NCBI GenBank assembly: GCA_900322105.1
Contig: ONYV01000034.1
Location: 1-12,153 of the forward strand
Length of the DNA: 12,153 bases
Direction of reading: 5' to 3'
DNA from: an uncultured Eubacteriales bacterium
Lineage (GTDB): Bacteria > Bacillota > Clostridia > Oscillospirales > Acutalibacteraceae
Shown here: piece after piece, positions 7,351-12,153 of the stretch
Layout of the letters: each line of letters opens with the position of its first letter
How positions within the stretch are numbered: the stretch's first letter is position 1
Position numbers and translations under genes: made by a program
Notes under the pieces: generated by a model
Database searches by the model: none
The model's input: the letters and a program-made list of their open reading frames with translations, nothing else
Told to the model about the DNA's origin: nothing

Positions 7351-7379
7351 TTGCAAAACAAAAGAAATCATAGTATAAT
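7351..7379 (+). promoter_or_regulatory. Sigma-A-type promoter of the SPFH gene block
   Basis: TTGCAA (7351-7356), a 17-nt spacer and a perfect TATAAT (7374-7379). Transcription from near 7386 leaves about 100 nt of leader before the ATG at 7488, with GGGAG about 10 nt before the start codon. The rest of the 371-nt gap/SPFH intergenic region holds only the gap promoter as far as I can see. Confidence 0.75.
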
Positions 7380-8130
7380 GTAACTGTCTGAATCTATCAT
7401 TATACAGATGTCATCCGGAATGCTGTTTTTCAGTGTTTCGGTTGAAATATAACTTGTGAAAACTATATTTACGGGAGATGGTTAAGAATGGGTATCATCA
7501 AAGCGGCAATCAACGCTGTCGGCGGCACATTGTCAGATTCATACTTAGAGGCGTATCGTCCTGCCAAAATGGGACCGAGAACGGTTGTTGCACCGGGTGT
7601 CTTTGCCGATTCGGGTCAGGGAAGAAACACCAACACGAAACGCAGCAACAATGTCATTTCAAACGGATCGATCATTCAGGTGGCGTCAGGTCAGCTGATG
7701 TGTCTGGTAGACGGCGGCAGAGTCGTGGACTATTCGACTGTCCCCGGATACTATAAAGTAGAAAATTCCAGCTCGCCTTCTCTCTTTAACGGAGATTTCG
7801 GCGCTTCTTTGCAGGATGGATGGGACAGGATCCGTTTTGGCGGCAACACTTACCATGAGCAGCGAGTGATCTATATCAACCTGCGCGCGATGGAAGGTAT
7901 CAAGTTTGGCACAAAGTCGCCTGTTCCGTATTATGACGAGCATTATAAGATTGATGTTATGGTGCGTGCGTTCGGTACGTTCTCCATTCAGGTCGTAGAG
8001 CCGTGGAAATTCTTCAATGCCGTGATCCCGCCTGAGTGTATCACAGACGGAAAGGGACTGGAAGTTGATGAATATGATAATGCCGTAGACGAGATACTTA
8101 CATTTATCAGCGACAGAAACAAAACAAAAG

Positions 8131-8253
8131 ATGTCCTGAATTGGATTCATTCAATAAACAAGGAATTCTCCAAGCTGTTAGAATATATCCATCTTCAGTT
8201 ATTATTTTATGTTCTTCAAAAGAATATCCAGCTTCATTTACTATTTTTTGATA
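8131..8253 (-). other. Fragment of a eukaryotic acid-lipase-type alpha/beta-hydrolase, embedded antisense in the SPFH gene
   Basis: Read on the minus strand from 8253, the DNA encodes YQKIVNEAGYSFEEHKIITE, directly continued by DGYILTAWRIPCLLNESNSG. This is the N-terminal signature of the AB-hydrolase lipase family (lysosomal/gastric acid lipases): GY-x-x-EEH-x-(V/I)-x-T-E-DGYIL-x-x-x-RIP. Those proteins are mainly eukaryotic. Codons are strongly A/T-ending, unlike the neighbours, as in AT-rich protists such as rumen ciliates. No start, promoter or ribosome site is present; the minus frame stops at 8109-8107, beyond where the resemblance ends. The right joint is at about 8253-8257, where bacterial SPFH sequence resumes; the left joint is between about 8118 and 8135. 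The taxon is inferred. Confidence 0.65.
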
Positions 8254-8554
8254 TGCGATCTATAACGATCCGGGTATGCGTGAGACCTTCGTTCAGACCT
8301 CCATTGCAAGAGGTATCGAAAACGCAGGTTCTAATCCGAACGGCGCAGCGACAGCTTTCATGGGCGTTGGCATGGGCATGGGCGCAGCAGGCAACTTTAT
8401 GGGCAGCGCTTCCAATACCAATATGCAGCAGATGCAGATGCAGCAGCAGTATCAGCAGCCGTATCCGCAGCAGCCTTACGGTCAGCAGCCTTACGGTCAG
8501 CAACCACAGCAGTTCTATGGTCAGCAGCCGCAGCAGCCCTATGGTCAGCCCCGG

Positions 8555-8668
8555 CAGCAAGCACCTCAGCAGGCAGCACCTCAGCAGCAAGCACCTCAGC
8601 AGCAAGCACCTCAGCAGCAAGCACCTCAGCAGCAAGCACCCCAGCAGCAAGCTCCTCAGCAGGCAGCG
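8555..8668 (+). repeat. 15-bp tandem repeat in the Gln/Pro/Ala tail
   Basis: Seven full units of cagcaagcacctcag and close variants (8555-8659), with a partial eighth, encode QQAPQ repeats of the SPFH protein's linker. Four units are identical, which suggests recent slippage expansion. A looser Gln-Gln-Pro-Tyr-Gly repeat lies just upstream (about 8455-8548). It links the SPFH core to the C-terminal zinc ribbon. Confidence 0.9.
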
Positions 8669-8870
8669 GCAGGATGGACTTGTAAAAACTGCGGACAGGC
8701 AGGCAATACCGGTTATTTCTGCTCGAAGTGCAATACACCGAAGCCCTTGTTCTGATCGTTTGATCCCCTGATCGTGCAGACGATATCTGTATCGCTTTAC
8801 CGGCATGACCGCTGTTTTGTCCGGATACTTCCGATCGGGAAGGACTTTAATAACCATACAGACTATTAAC

Positions 8871-8905
8871 GCCCTTATCGGCAGATCAACAAAACCGATA
8901 AGGGC
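8871..8905 (+). terminator. Long hairpin between SPFH and zinc-ribbon genes, possible weak terminator
   Basis: A perfect 11-bp stem, GCCCTTATCGG (8871-8881) and CCGATAAGGGC (8895-8905), with a 13-nt loop. The sequence after it is AAATTTGGGCTTTTC, not an uninterrupted U-tract, so termination would be partial at best. A second GGGC at 8912-8915 could compete for the first arm. It may instead attenuate or stabilise a transcript shared by the SPFH gene and the downstream pair. The 214-nt gap 8756-8969 holds nothing else except the ribosome-site hairpin, and I found no convincing promoter in it. Confidence 0.4.
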
Positions 8906-8937
8906 AAATTTGGGCTTTTCTTATGATTACCATAAAA

Positions 8938-8972
8938 GAGGTGAAATATGTGTCGCAAGACACGATGTTATG
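8938..8972 (+). promoter_or_regulatory. Shine-Dalgarno site separated from the start codon by a tetraloop hairpin
   Basis: GAGGTG (8938-8943) is the only good ribosome site before the zinc-ribbon gene, yet 26 nt lie between it and the ATG at 8970. Between them is GTGTC (8950-8954), loop GCAA, GACAC (8959-8963), closed by a T-G pair: a GNRA tetraloop hairpin. With the hairpin folded, about 10 nt separate the site from the ATG, a usual distance. Unfolded, the site would serve an ATG at 8948 that encodes only 13 residues. Confidence 0.5.
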
Positions 8973-10055
8973 GAAACTGTATCTTATAAATGTATCAATT
9001 GCGAAGCGCCGCTGCAATATAATCCTCAGAAACTGAAATTTTACTGTGAATATTGCCGCAGTGAGTATACCGAAGAACAGCTTCGTGAGCGTTTCGGTGC
9101 GCTGGATCAGCAGCTCAATCAGCAGGCGGCGTCTGAAGAAGTGCCGCAGCAGGATGTTCCCGAGGGCTTTGAGGACTTTGCGTCCAACACCGTTATGTAT
9201 ACCTGTCAGAGCTGCGGCGCAGAGGTGATCACGGAGAAAACCACCGCCGCTACTTTCTGCATCTATTGCCATAACCCTGTCGTTCTCTCGAACCGTCTGA
9301 CAGGAGAATTCAAGCCCGACAGAGTGATCCCCTTCATGATATCCGAAGAGGACGCGCAGAACCGCTTCTTCGAGTTTTGCAAGAAAAAGTTCTTTCTTCC
9401 CAAAACGTTTGTCTCGAATGCCGAGTTGTCCAAGATCAGAGGTGTTTACTATCCTTATTGGCTGGTAGATTCTAAAAAGGACGGCTGTTTGTTTGCCACT
9501 GCCAAAAAGATCCGTACATGGGAATCGGGCGATGAGAGATATACTGAAACAAAGATCTTCCGTGTGAAGCGTGCAGGCAAGATCGACTTCCACGATTATC
9601 CTCATCCCGCGCTCAAGGGCGAACACAGCAAAGCGCTGAAATATGTCAACCCTTATGACGACAAGGATTTCAAAAACTTTACTATGGCGTATCTTTCGGG
9701 CTTCTTAGCAGAAAAGCGTGATACCGAAAGAGCGGACGTTCAGACGGATGTAGACAATGAGCTGAAAGGCTATGCCGAAAAGATCTATAAGAGTACGATC
9801 ACGGATTATGATTCTGTCCATGTTGACAGTGTGGAATTGCGCACTCTTCAGGAAAAATGGAACTATGCCTTGATGCCTGTCTGGATGATGAACTATCAGT
9901 ATGAAGGCAAAGACTATCTCTATGCGATGAACGGTCAGACAGGAAAGAACTATGGCGAGCTGCCGCTGGATAAGAAAAAGTTAGTGCTCTTTGCCGTGAT
10001 CCTGTTTGTGATATTGTTGTTATTATCCGGAGCGGGAGGGTATTTTCTGTTATGA
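8970..10055 (+). CDS. Double zinc-ribbon, C-terminally membrane-anchored protein (TFIIB-type zinc ribbon family; YdjG-like)
   Basis: A frame is open from 8805, but the family-like N-terminus METVSYKCINCEAPLQ begins at 8970, giving 361 residues. The first zinc ribbon uses Cys8, Cys11, Cys26 and Cys29; the second uses Cys79, Cys82, Cys97 and Cys100. Residues 115-330 form a conserved but uncharacterised domain (KPDRVIPFMISEEDAQ, GVYYPYWLVD, MPVWMMNYQYEGKDYLYAMN), and 337-360 form one membrane segment (VLFAVILFVILLLLSGAGGYF) at the C-terminus, so the ribbons face the cytoplasm. No DNA-binding role is implied despite the family label. In Clostridia such genes commonly neighbour SPFH and TPM-domain genes, and B. 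subtilis YdjG, YdjH and YdjI form a comparable set acting at the membrane with PspA. The gene overlaps the next by 4 nt (ATGA), so the two are coupled. No pspA is visible here. Confidence 0.75.
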   Translation: METVSYKCINCEAPLQYNPQKLKFYCEYCRSEYTEEQLRERFGALDQQLNQQAASEEVPQQDVPEGFEDFASNTVMYTCQSCGAEVITEKTTAATFCIYCHNPVVLSNRLTGEFKPDRVIPFMISEEDAQNRFFEFCKKKFFLPKTFVSNAELSKIRGVYYPYWLVDSKKDGCLFATAKKIRTWESGDERYTETKIFRVKRAGKIDFHDYPHPALKGEHSKALKYVNPYDDKDFKNFTMAYLSGFLAEKRDTERADVQTDVDNELKGYAEKIYKSTITDYDSVHVDSVELRTLQEKWNYALMPVWMMNYQYEGKDYLYAMNGQTGKNYGELPLDKKKLVLFAVILFVILLLLSGAGGYFLL

Positions 10056-10510
10056 TAAAACATCATTTTTTCAAAACGTGCGCGGCGCTTCTTTTGAGCG
10101 CAGGTGTGCTGTGCTTTTCGGGAATGACATATTTTGCCGCTGAAACAGACACAGCTCCCACAGCCCTTGTAATGGAAACAGAGGACGCGCCTGCTGCATT
10201 ACAGCAGAATGCGGACAGTGACTATGAGATCGTGGCGGTGGATAAGGATGATGACGATCCGAACGATCACGGCTCTTCGGAAAAGGAAGGGAAAAACTGG
10301 TTCAAGATCATTGCCATTGCCGCAGGCATCAGCATCCTGATCACGGGCATCGCCGTTTATATGACGTATCGGGGCTATAAATACAACGGACAGACAGAGC
10401 CGTATGAATTCAAGAAAAAGGCCCCGCTGGAGCTTTCCGAAAGGGAAGACGTGCTGGTGGATGTGCGTGTGACCAGTGTGCATATCAACAGGAATAACGA
10501 TAACAACTGA
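10052..10510 (+). CDS. Small signal-peptide/single-TM protein, resembling the membrane tail of TPM-domain (YdjH-like) proteins
   Basis: 152 residues. Residues 1-30 are a signal sequence (KTCAALLLSAGVLCFSGMTYFAA); 31-80 an acidic linker with DKDDDDPNDHGSSEKEG; 84-106 a membrane segment (FKIIAIAAGISILITGIAVYM); then a cytoplasmic tail, YNGQTEPYEFKKKAPLELSE, running on to a short beta-like VDVRVTSVHINR. As I recall, TPM-domain membrane proteins of Clostridia carry a TM followed by a tail of this kind (a charged stretch, then D-x-(F/L)-(L/V)-x-x-x-V-T). Here the extracellular TPM domain that should lie between signal and TM is absent. The start overlaps the zinc-ribbon stop codon (ATGA), so it is probably translated by coupling. 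It is likely a partner of the zinc-ribbon and SPFH proteins at the membrane. The TPM relationship is tentative; it may simply be a short clade-specific protein. Confidence 0.6.
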   Translation: MIKHHFFKTCAALLLSAGVLCFSGMTYFAAETDTAPTALVMETEDAPAALQQNADSDYEIVAVDKDDDDPNDHGSSEKEGKNWFKIIAIAAGISILITGIAVYMTYRGYKYNGQTEPYEFKKKAPLELSEREDVLVDVRVTSVHINRNNDNN

Positions 10511-10637
10511 TCGTGAGCCTGCGCAGGACAGACGCAGAGGAGTGGGCGTCTGAACACAACAGCGCACGGCTTACTCGGAAATTTTTGGCAATGTCATATT
10601 TTTCTTTCGGACAAAAGCTAACAGGAGGTTCTCAATT

Positions 10638-11180
10638 ATGAGGTTTGATGTCATGCCTGTTGCGACAGAAAAACAGGTGGAGGAGATAGCAAATATCGCT
10701 GCCCCAAGCTGGCATGATGATTATAAAAATATCTTTTCAAACGATCAGATAGACTATATGCTGAAAACATTCAATTCTAAAGATGCGATCCGACAGAATA
10801 TGGCGGACAGATGCATTTATTATATGCTGCTGCTGGACAACCGTTTTGCAGGATATGTTGCTTTCAAAGCGCACTTTGACCATATTTTTATCCACCGTAT
10901 TTATATCAGACCCGAGTTTCGGCGCAAGGGTCTGGCACGCAGAACGATCACCGCTTTTGATACGATGGTGAGCGGAGATGAATTCAAGAGCATCAAAAAG
11001 CTGAAAATACTGGTGGAAAAGAAGAACGATTCAGCGATCGAAGCCTATGAACGTCTGGGATTCCGCAAGATCAGAAGGATCGAAACGCATCTTGGAGAAA
11101 ACTATTACAGTGACGATTATCTGATGGAACGAGGGATCCGCAGAGAACAAAGGGAAGGGAAATCATGGGAAATAAGCTGA
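10638..11180 (+). CDS. GNAT-family N-acetyltransferase
   Basis: Transfers an acetyl group from acetyl-CoA to an amine; the substrate cannot be read from the sequence. AGGAGG lies 9 nt before the ATG. The 180-residue product has the GNAT fold elements: beta-4 with HRIYIRPEFR (86-95), the pyrophosphate-binding R-x-x-G-x-A loop at Arg95, Gly98 and Ala100, and motif B with NDSAIEAYERLGFRKI (130-145). The last 15 residues are charged and overlap the next gene by 16 nt, suggesting coupling. An intergenic stretch of 127 nt precedes it, with an inverted repeat (CAGACGC/GCGTCTG, 10529-10552) but no U-tract. I find no strong promoter there, so read-through from upstream is possible. Relatives act on polyamines, ribosomal protein ends or small toxic amines. 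Confidence 0.85.
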   Translation: MRFDVMPVATEKQVEEIANIAAPSWHDDYKNIFSNDQIDYMLKTFNSKDAIRQNMADRCIYYMLLLDNRFAGYVAFKAHFDHIFIHRIYIRPEFRRKGLARRTITAFDTMVSGDEFKSIKKLKILVEKKNDSAIEAYERLGFRKIRRIETHLGENYYSDDYLMERGIRREQREGKSWEIS

Positions 11181-11608
11181 AAAGCTATATACGCTCCATA
11201 CAGACGCTGTTGGAAAGCGGATCAGAGATCGAAAACATAGAAGCGCTCAAACGTGAGCTGCTCATCGAGATCGGATTCTGGCAGCATGAACGGCTCATCC
11301 ATCTGCTGGTCACCATCTTATTTGCGCTGATGACAATGGCGGTGTTCATTTTGCTGCTGTTTTATCACAGCTGGGGTGTTGTGCTGCTGCTGGCGGCGAT
11401 GCTGTCGCTGATGGTGCCGTATATCCGCCACTATTTTATACTGGAAAACGGTGTGCAGACACTCTATGTCTTTTATGAAAGACTGCTGCAAAAGAAACCG
11501 GAGGAAGGCTTTCCGCGCGAATGTATCCCACAGCTTGAGGGCGTTGTCATCAAGCCGCTGAGATCAGAAGCCGTCAAAAAGACTTCCCGAAAAACACGAA
11601 AACAGTAA
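11165..11608 (+). CDS. Uncharacterised two-TM membrane protein
   Basis: 147 residues; I do not recognise the family. GGGAAGGG just before the ATG at 11165 can serve as ribosome site, and the start lies within the end of the acetyltransferase gene. Residues 1-45 are amphipathic and helical (SIQTLLESGSEIENIEALKR, then ELLIEIGFWQHE). Two membrane helices follow, about 46-67 (LLVTILFALMTMAVFILLLF) and 70-91 (GVVLLLAAMLSLMVPYIRHYF), joined by a very short turn, so both ends are probably cytoplasmic. The tail is basic (KKTSRKTRKQ). Co-translation with the acetyltransferase suggests the two are expressed together, but no functional link is evident. A strong terminator lies 66 nt downstream. Confidence 0.7.
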   Translation: MGNKLKSYIRSIQTLLESGSEIENIEALKRELLIEIGFWQHERLIHLLVTILFALMTMAVFILLLFYHSWGVVLLLAAMLSLMVPYIRHYFILENGVQTLYVFYERLLQKKPEEGFPRECIPQLEGVVIKPLRSEAVKKTSRKTRKQ

Positions 11609-11674
11609 GGCTTTCCTGCGCTGAACTGCAAGACGGTCTTTGTGCAGAGCTTTGATCGGTATTTCACTAAATAA

Positions 11675-11722
11675 CAAAACTCTCTTGTCACATGATGTGA
11701 TAAGGGAGTTTTGCTCATTTTT
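11675..11722 (+). terminator. Long-stem rho-independent terminator after the acetyltransferase/TM operon
   Basis: An 18-bp stem from CAAAACTCTCTTGTCACA (11675-11692) to TGTGATAAGGGAGTTTTG (11696-11713) has only two G-T pairs and a 3-nt loop. T5 follows at 11718-11722 after a short CTCA. It ends the plus-strand block. The minus strand reads TTTTGTTATTT at the far side, so some two-way activity is possible, though no minus-strand gene converges here. Confidence 0.88.
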
Positions 11723-11775
11723 ACCCCTTGTGCGGATAAAATATGGGTTTATGATCGCTTTTTTTCTGTTCACGC

Positions 11776-11805
11776 TTGATTTTGTGATAGAATCTGTATT
11801 ATAAT
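11776..11805 (+). promoter_or_regulatory. Sigma-A-type promoter of the last gene
   Basis: TTGATT (11776-11781), an 18-nt spacer and a perfect TATAAT (11800-11805). Transcription from about 11812 leaves a short leader with AAAGGA just ahead of the ATG at 11838. Confidence 0.68.
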
Positions 11806-11837
11806 AAGAGTGTGTATATTGTGAGAAAGGAATTACC

Positions 11838-12153
11838 ATGAAAACTGAGCAGAACAACAGACAAAAACGATCAAATACTTCCGGTAAGAATCAGACTGTT
11901 CATGCAGACAGGCGTGAAGGGTCTGTTTCTGCTGTGTCCAAAAAACGAAAAGGGTTATTTTCCATTGATTTTGACAGACCTTTGACGGTACGGGATCAGC
12001 TTGTCATCATGATAGTGGTTCTGGTGATCTCTTTGTGCCTGTTTTCACTGCTGTATCTGATCGCGCGGATGAGAGCGCCGGCAAAATCAGAACGGTCGGT
12101 CGCGGCGGAGGTATCTTCTGTGGTGGAGGATATCAGCCGCGCAGAACAACAAA
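11838..12153 (+). CDS. N-terminal part of a single-TM protein, runs off the window
   Basis: About 105 codons are visible and the frame is open at the edge. The ATG follows AGAAAGGAATTACC. The first 57 residues are hydrophilic and basic (NNRQKRSNTSGKNQ, SKKRKGLFSIDFDRPLTVRD), then one membrane helix (LVIMIVVLVISLCLFSLLYLIA, about 58-79), then a Ser/Glu/Val-rich segment (SERSVAAEVSSVVEDISRAE) that would be outside the cell. The layout, a long basic cytoplasmic tail with one TM and an outer domain to come, occurs in many divisome and wall proteins and in secreted-domain anchors. The function cannot be told from this part. Confidence 0.75.
   Translation, partial: MKTEQNNRQKRSNTSGKNQTVHADRREGSVSAVSKKRKGLFSIDFDRPLTVRDQLVIMIVVLVISLCLFSLLYLIARMRAPAKSERSVAAEVSSVVEDISRAEQQ

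Larger units (their letters stand above)
7488..8755 (+). pseudogene. SPFH-domain (YdjI/virion-core-like) protein with Gln-rich tail and zinc ribbon, interrupted
   Basis: Members of this family are membrane-associated scaffolds; B. subtilis YdjI works with PspA in envelope stress. The N-terminal part (MGIIKAAINAVGG, ISNGSIIQVASGQLMCLVDG, GYYKVENSSSPSLFNG, INLRAMEGIKFGT, then RAFGTFSIQV at 160-169) is typical and in frame to about residue 210 (about 8117). The expected remaining SPFH segment, about 75-90 residues, is missing, and about 120 bp of unrelated AT-rich DNA takes its place. Family sequence resumes at about 8257 in a different frame: IYNDPGMRETFVQTSIARG, a Gly/Met-rich stretch, Gln/Pro repeats, and a zinc ribbon WTCKNCGQ...FCSKCNTPKP ending with the stop at 8753-8755. 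The open frame from 7488 runs through to 8771 only by reading the Gln-rich DNA out of frame, so it is not a genuine 427-residue protein. The native gene was probably intact in the organism. Confidence 0.82.

Noticed and set aside
8181..8253. Imperfect direct repeat (GAATATATCCATCTTCAG versus GAATATCCAGCTTCA)
   Set aside because: The likeness comes from similar codons for EDGYI and EAGYS in the antisense lipase reading. It is not a mobile-element end or target duplication.
8555..8668. CRISPR-like array
   Set aside because: Units are 15 bp, contiguous and without spacers, and they encode a Gln/Pro linker in frame.
7488..8771. A continuous 427-codon ORF for the SPFH gene
   Set aside because: After about 8117 it reads foreign DNA and then translates the Gln-rich repeat out of frame as Ser/Leu/Arg-rich sequence. 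The genuine tail is in another frame and ends at 8755.
8234..8857. 207-codon minus-strand ORF over the Gln-rich repeat
   Set aside because: It is a Leu/Arg-rich antisense shadow of the CAG/CCT repeat, without family resemblance or ribosome site.
8805..8969. N-terminal extension of the zinc-ribbon protein from the ATG at 8805
   Set aside because: The extra 55 residues cover the 8871-8905 hairpin, have no ribosome site and no family resemblance, while METVSYKC at 8970 matches the usual start.
10529..10552. Terminator after the small TM protein
   Set aside because: CAGACGC/GCGTCTG forms a 7-bp stem with a 10-nt loop, but no U-tract follows on either strand, so I do not call it a terminator.
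10570..10598. Promoter before the acetyltransferase (TTACTC, 17 nt, TCATAT)
   Set aside because: Both boxes match the consensus poorly, and no better pair was found in 10511-10637.

Overview
The backbone of this window looks like the chromosome of a low-GC Gram-positive gut Clostridia, most likely a Ruminococcus-type member of the Oscillospiraceae. The evidence is strong Shine-Dalgarno sites, sigma-A-type promoters with 17-18 bp spacers, U-tract terminators, a SpoIID-type protein, a secreted NlpC/P60 hydrolase, and a Ruminococcus-like SPFH protein ending in a Gln-rich tail and zinc ribbon. This assignment comes from recalled family resemblance, not from a search.

Left part (1-4848), mostly cell wall. 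Positions 2 to about 400 read as the C-terminal end of a Bacteroidota-type surface protein, joined abruptly to the 3' part of a glutamate racemase gene (murI, minus strand), which loses its C-terminus at the joint. murI overlaps the end of ddl (D-Ala-D-Ala ligase), so the two form a precursor-supply operon. Divergent from ddl, behind a strong promoter and a leader with competing pairings, lies a 724-residue exported hydrolase: NlpC/P60 domain, Asp/Tyr-rich linker, charged 8-residue-repeat helix, four peptidoglycan-binding repeats and a C-terminal membrane segment. A clean terminator follows.

Middle (4849-7487): a SpoIID/LytB-type secreted protein and a glyceraldehyde-3-phosphate dehydrogenase, both on the minus strand and separated by the gap terminator. 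A promoter lies upstream of gap. A separate plus-strand promoter (7351-7379) drives the next block.

Right part (7488-12153), plus strand. An SPFH-domain gene is broken: about 120 bp of AT-rich DNA around 8130-8255 replaces its middle. Read on the minus strand, this DNA encodes the N-terminal signature of a eukaryotic acid-lipase-type alpha/beta hydrolase. Downstream are a double zinc-ribbon membrane protein and a short signal-peptide/single-TM protein, overlapping by 4 nt. Together they resemble the B. subtilis YdjG/YdjH/YdjI membrane-stress set. Then come a GNAT acetyltransferase and an overlapping two-TM protein, a long terminator, and the start of a single-TM protein that runs off the window.

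The two foreign fragments (Bacteroidota-like at the left edge, protist-lipase-like inside the SPFH gene) each replace part of a host gene. This points to a metagenome assembly from a rumen-like community with chimeric joints, unless read evidence shows otherwise. The most interesting native signals are the 2432-2547 leader, the hairpin between the Shine-Dalgarno site and the start codon of the zinc-ribbon gene, and the doubly anchored architecture of the NlpC/P60 protein.
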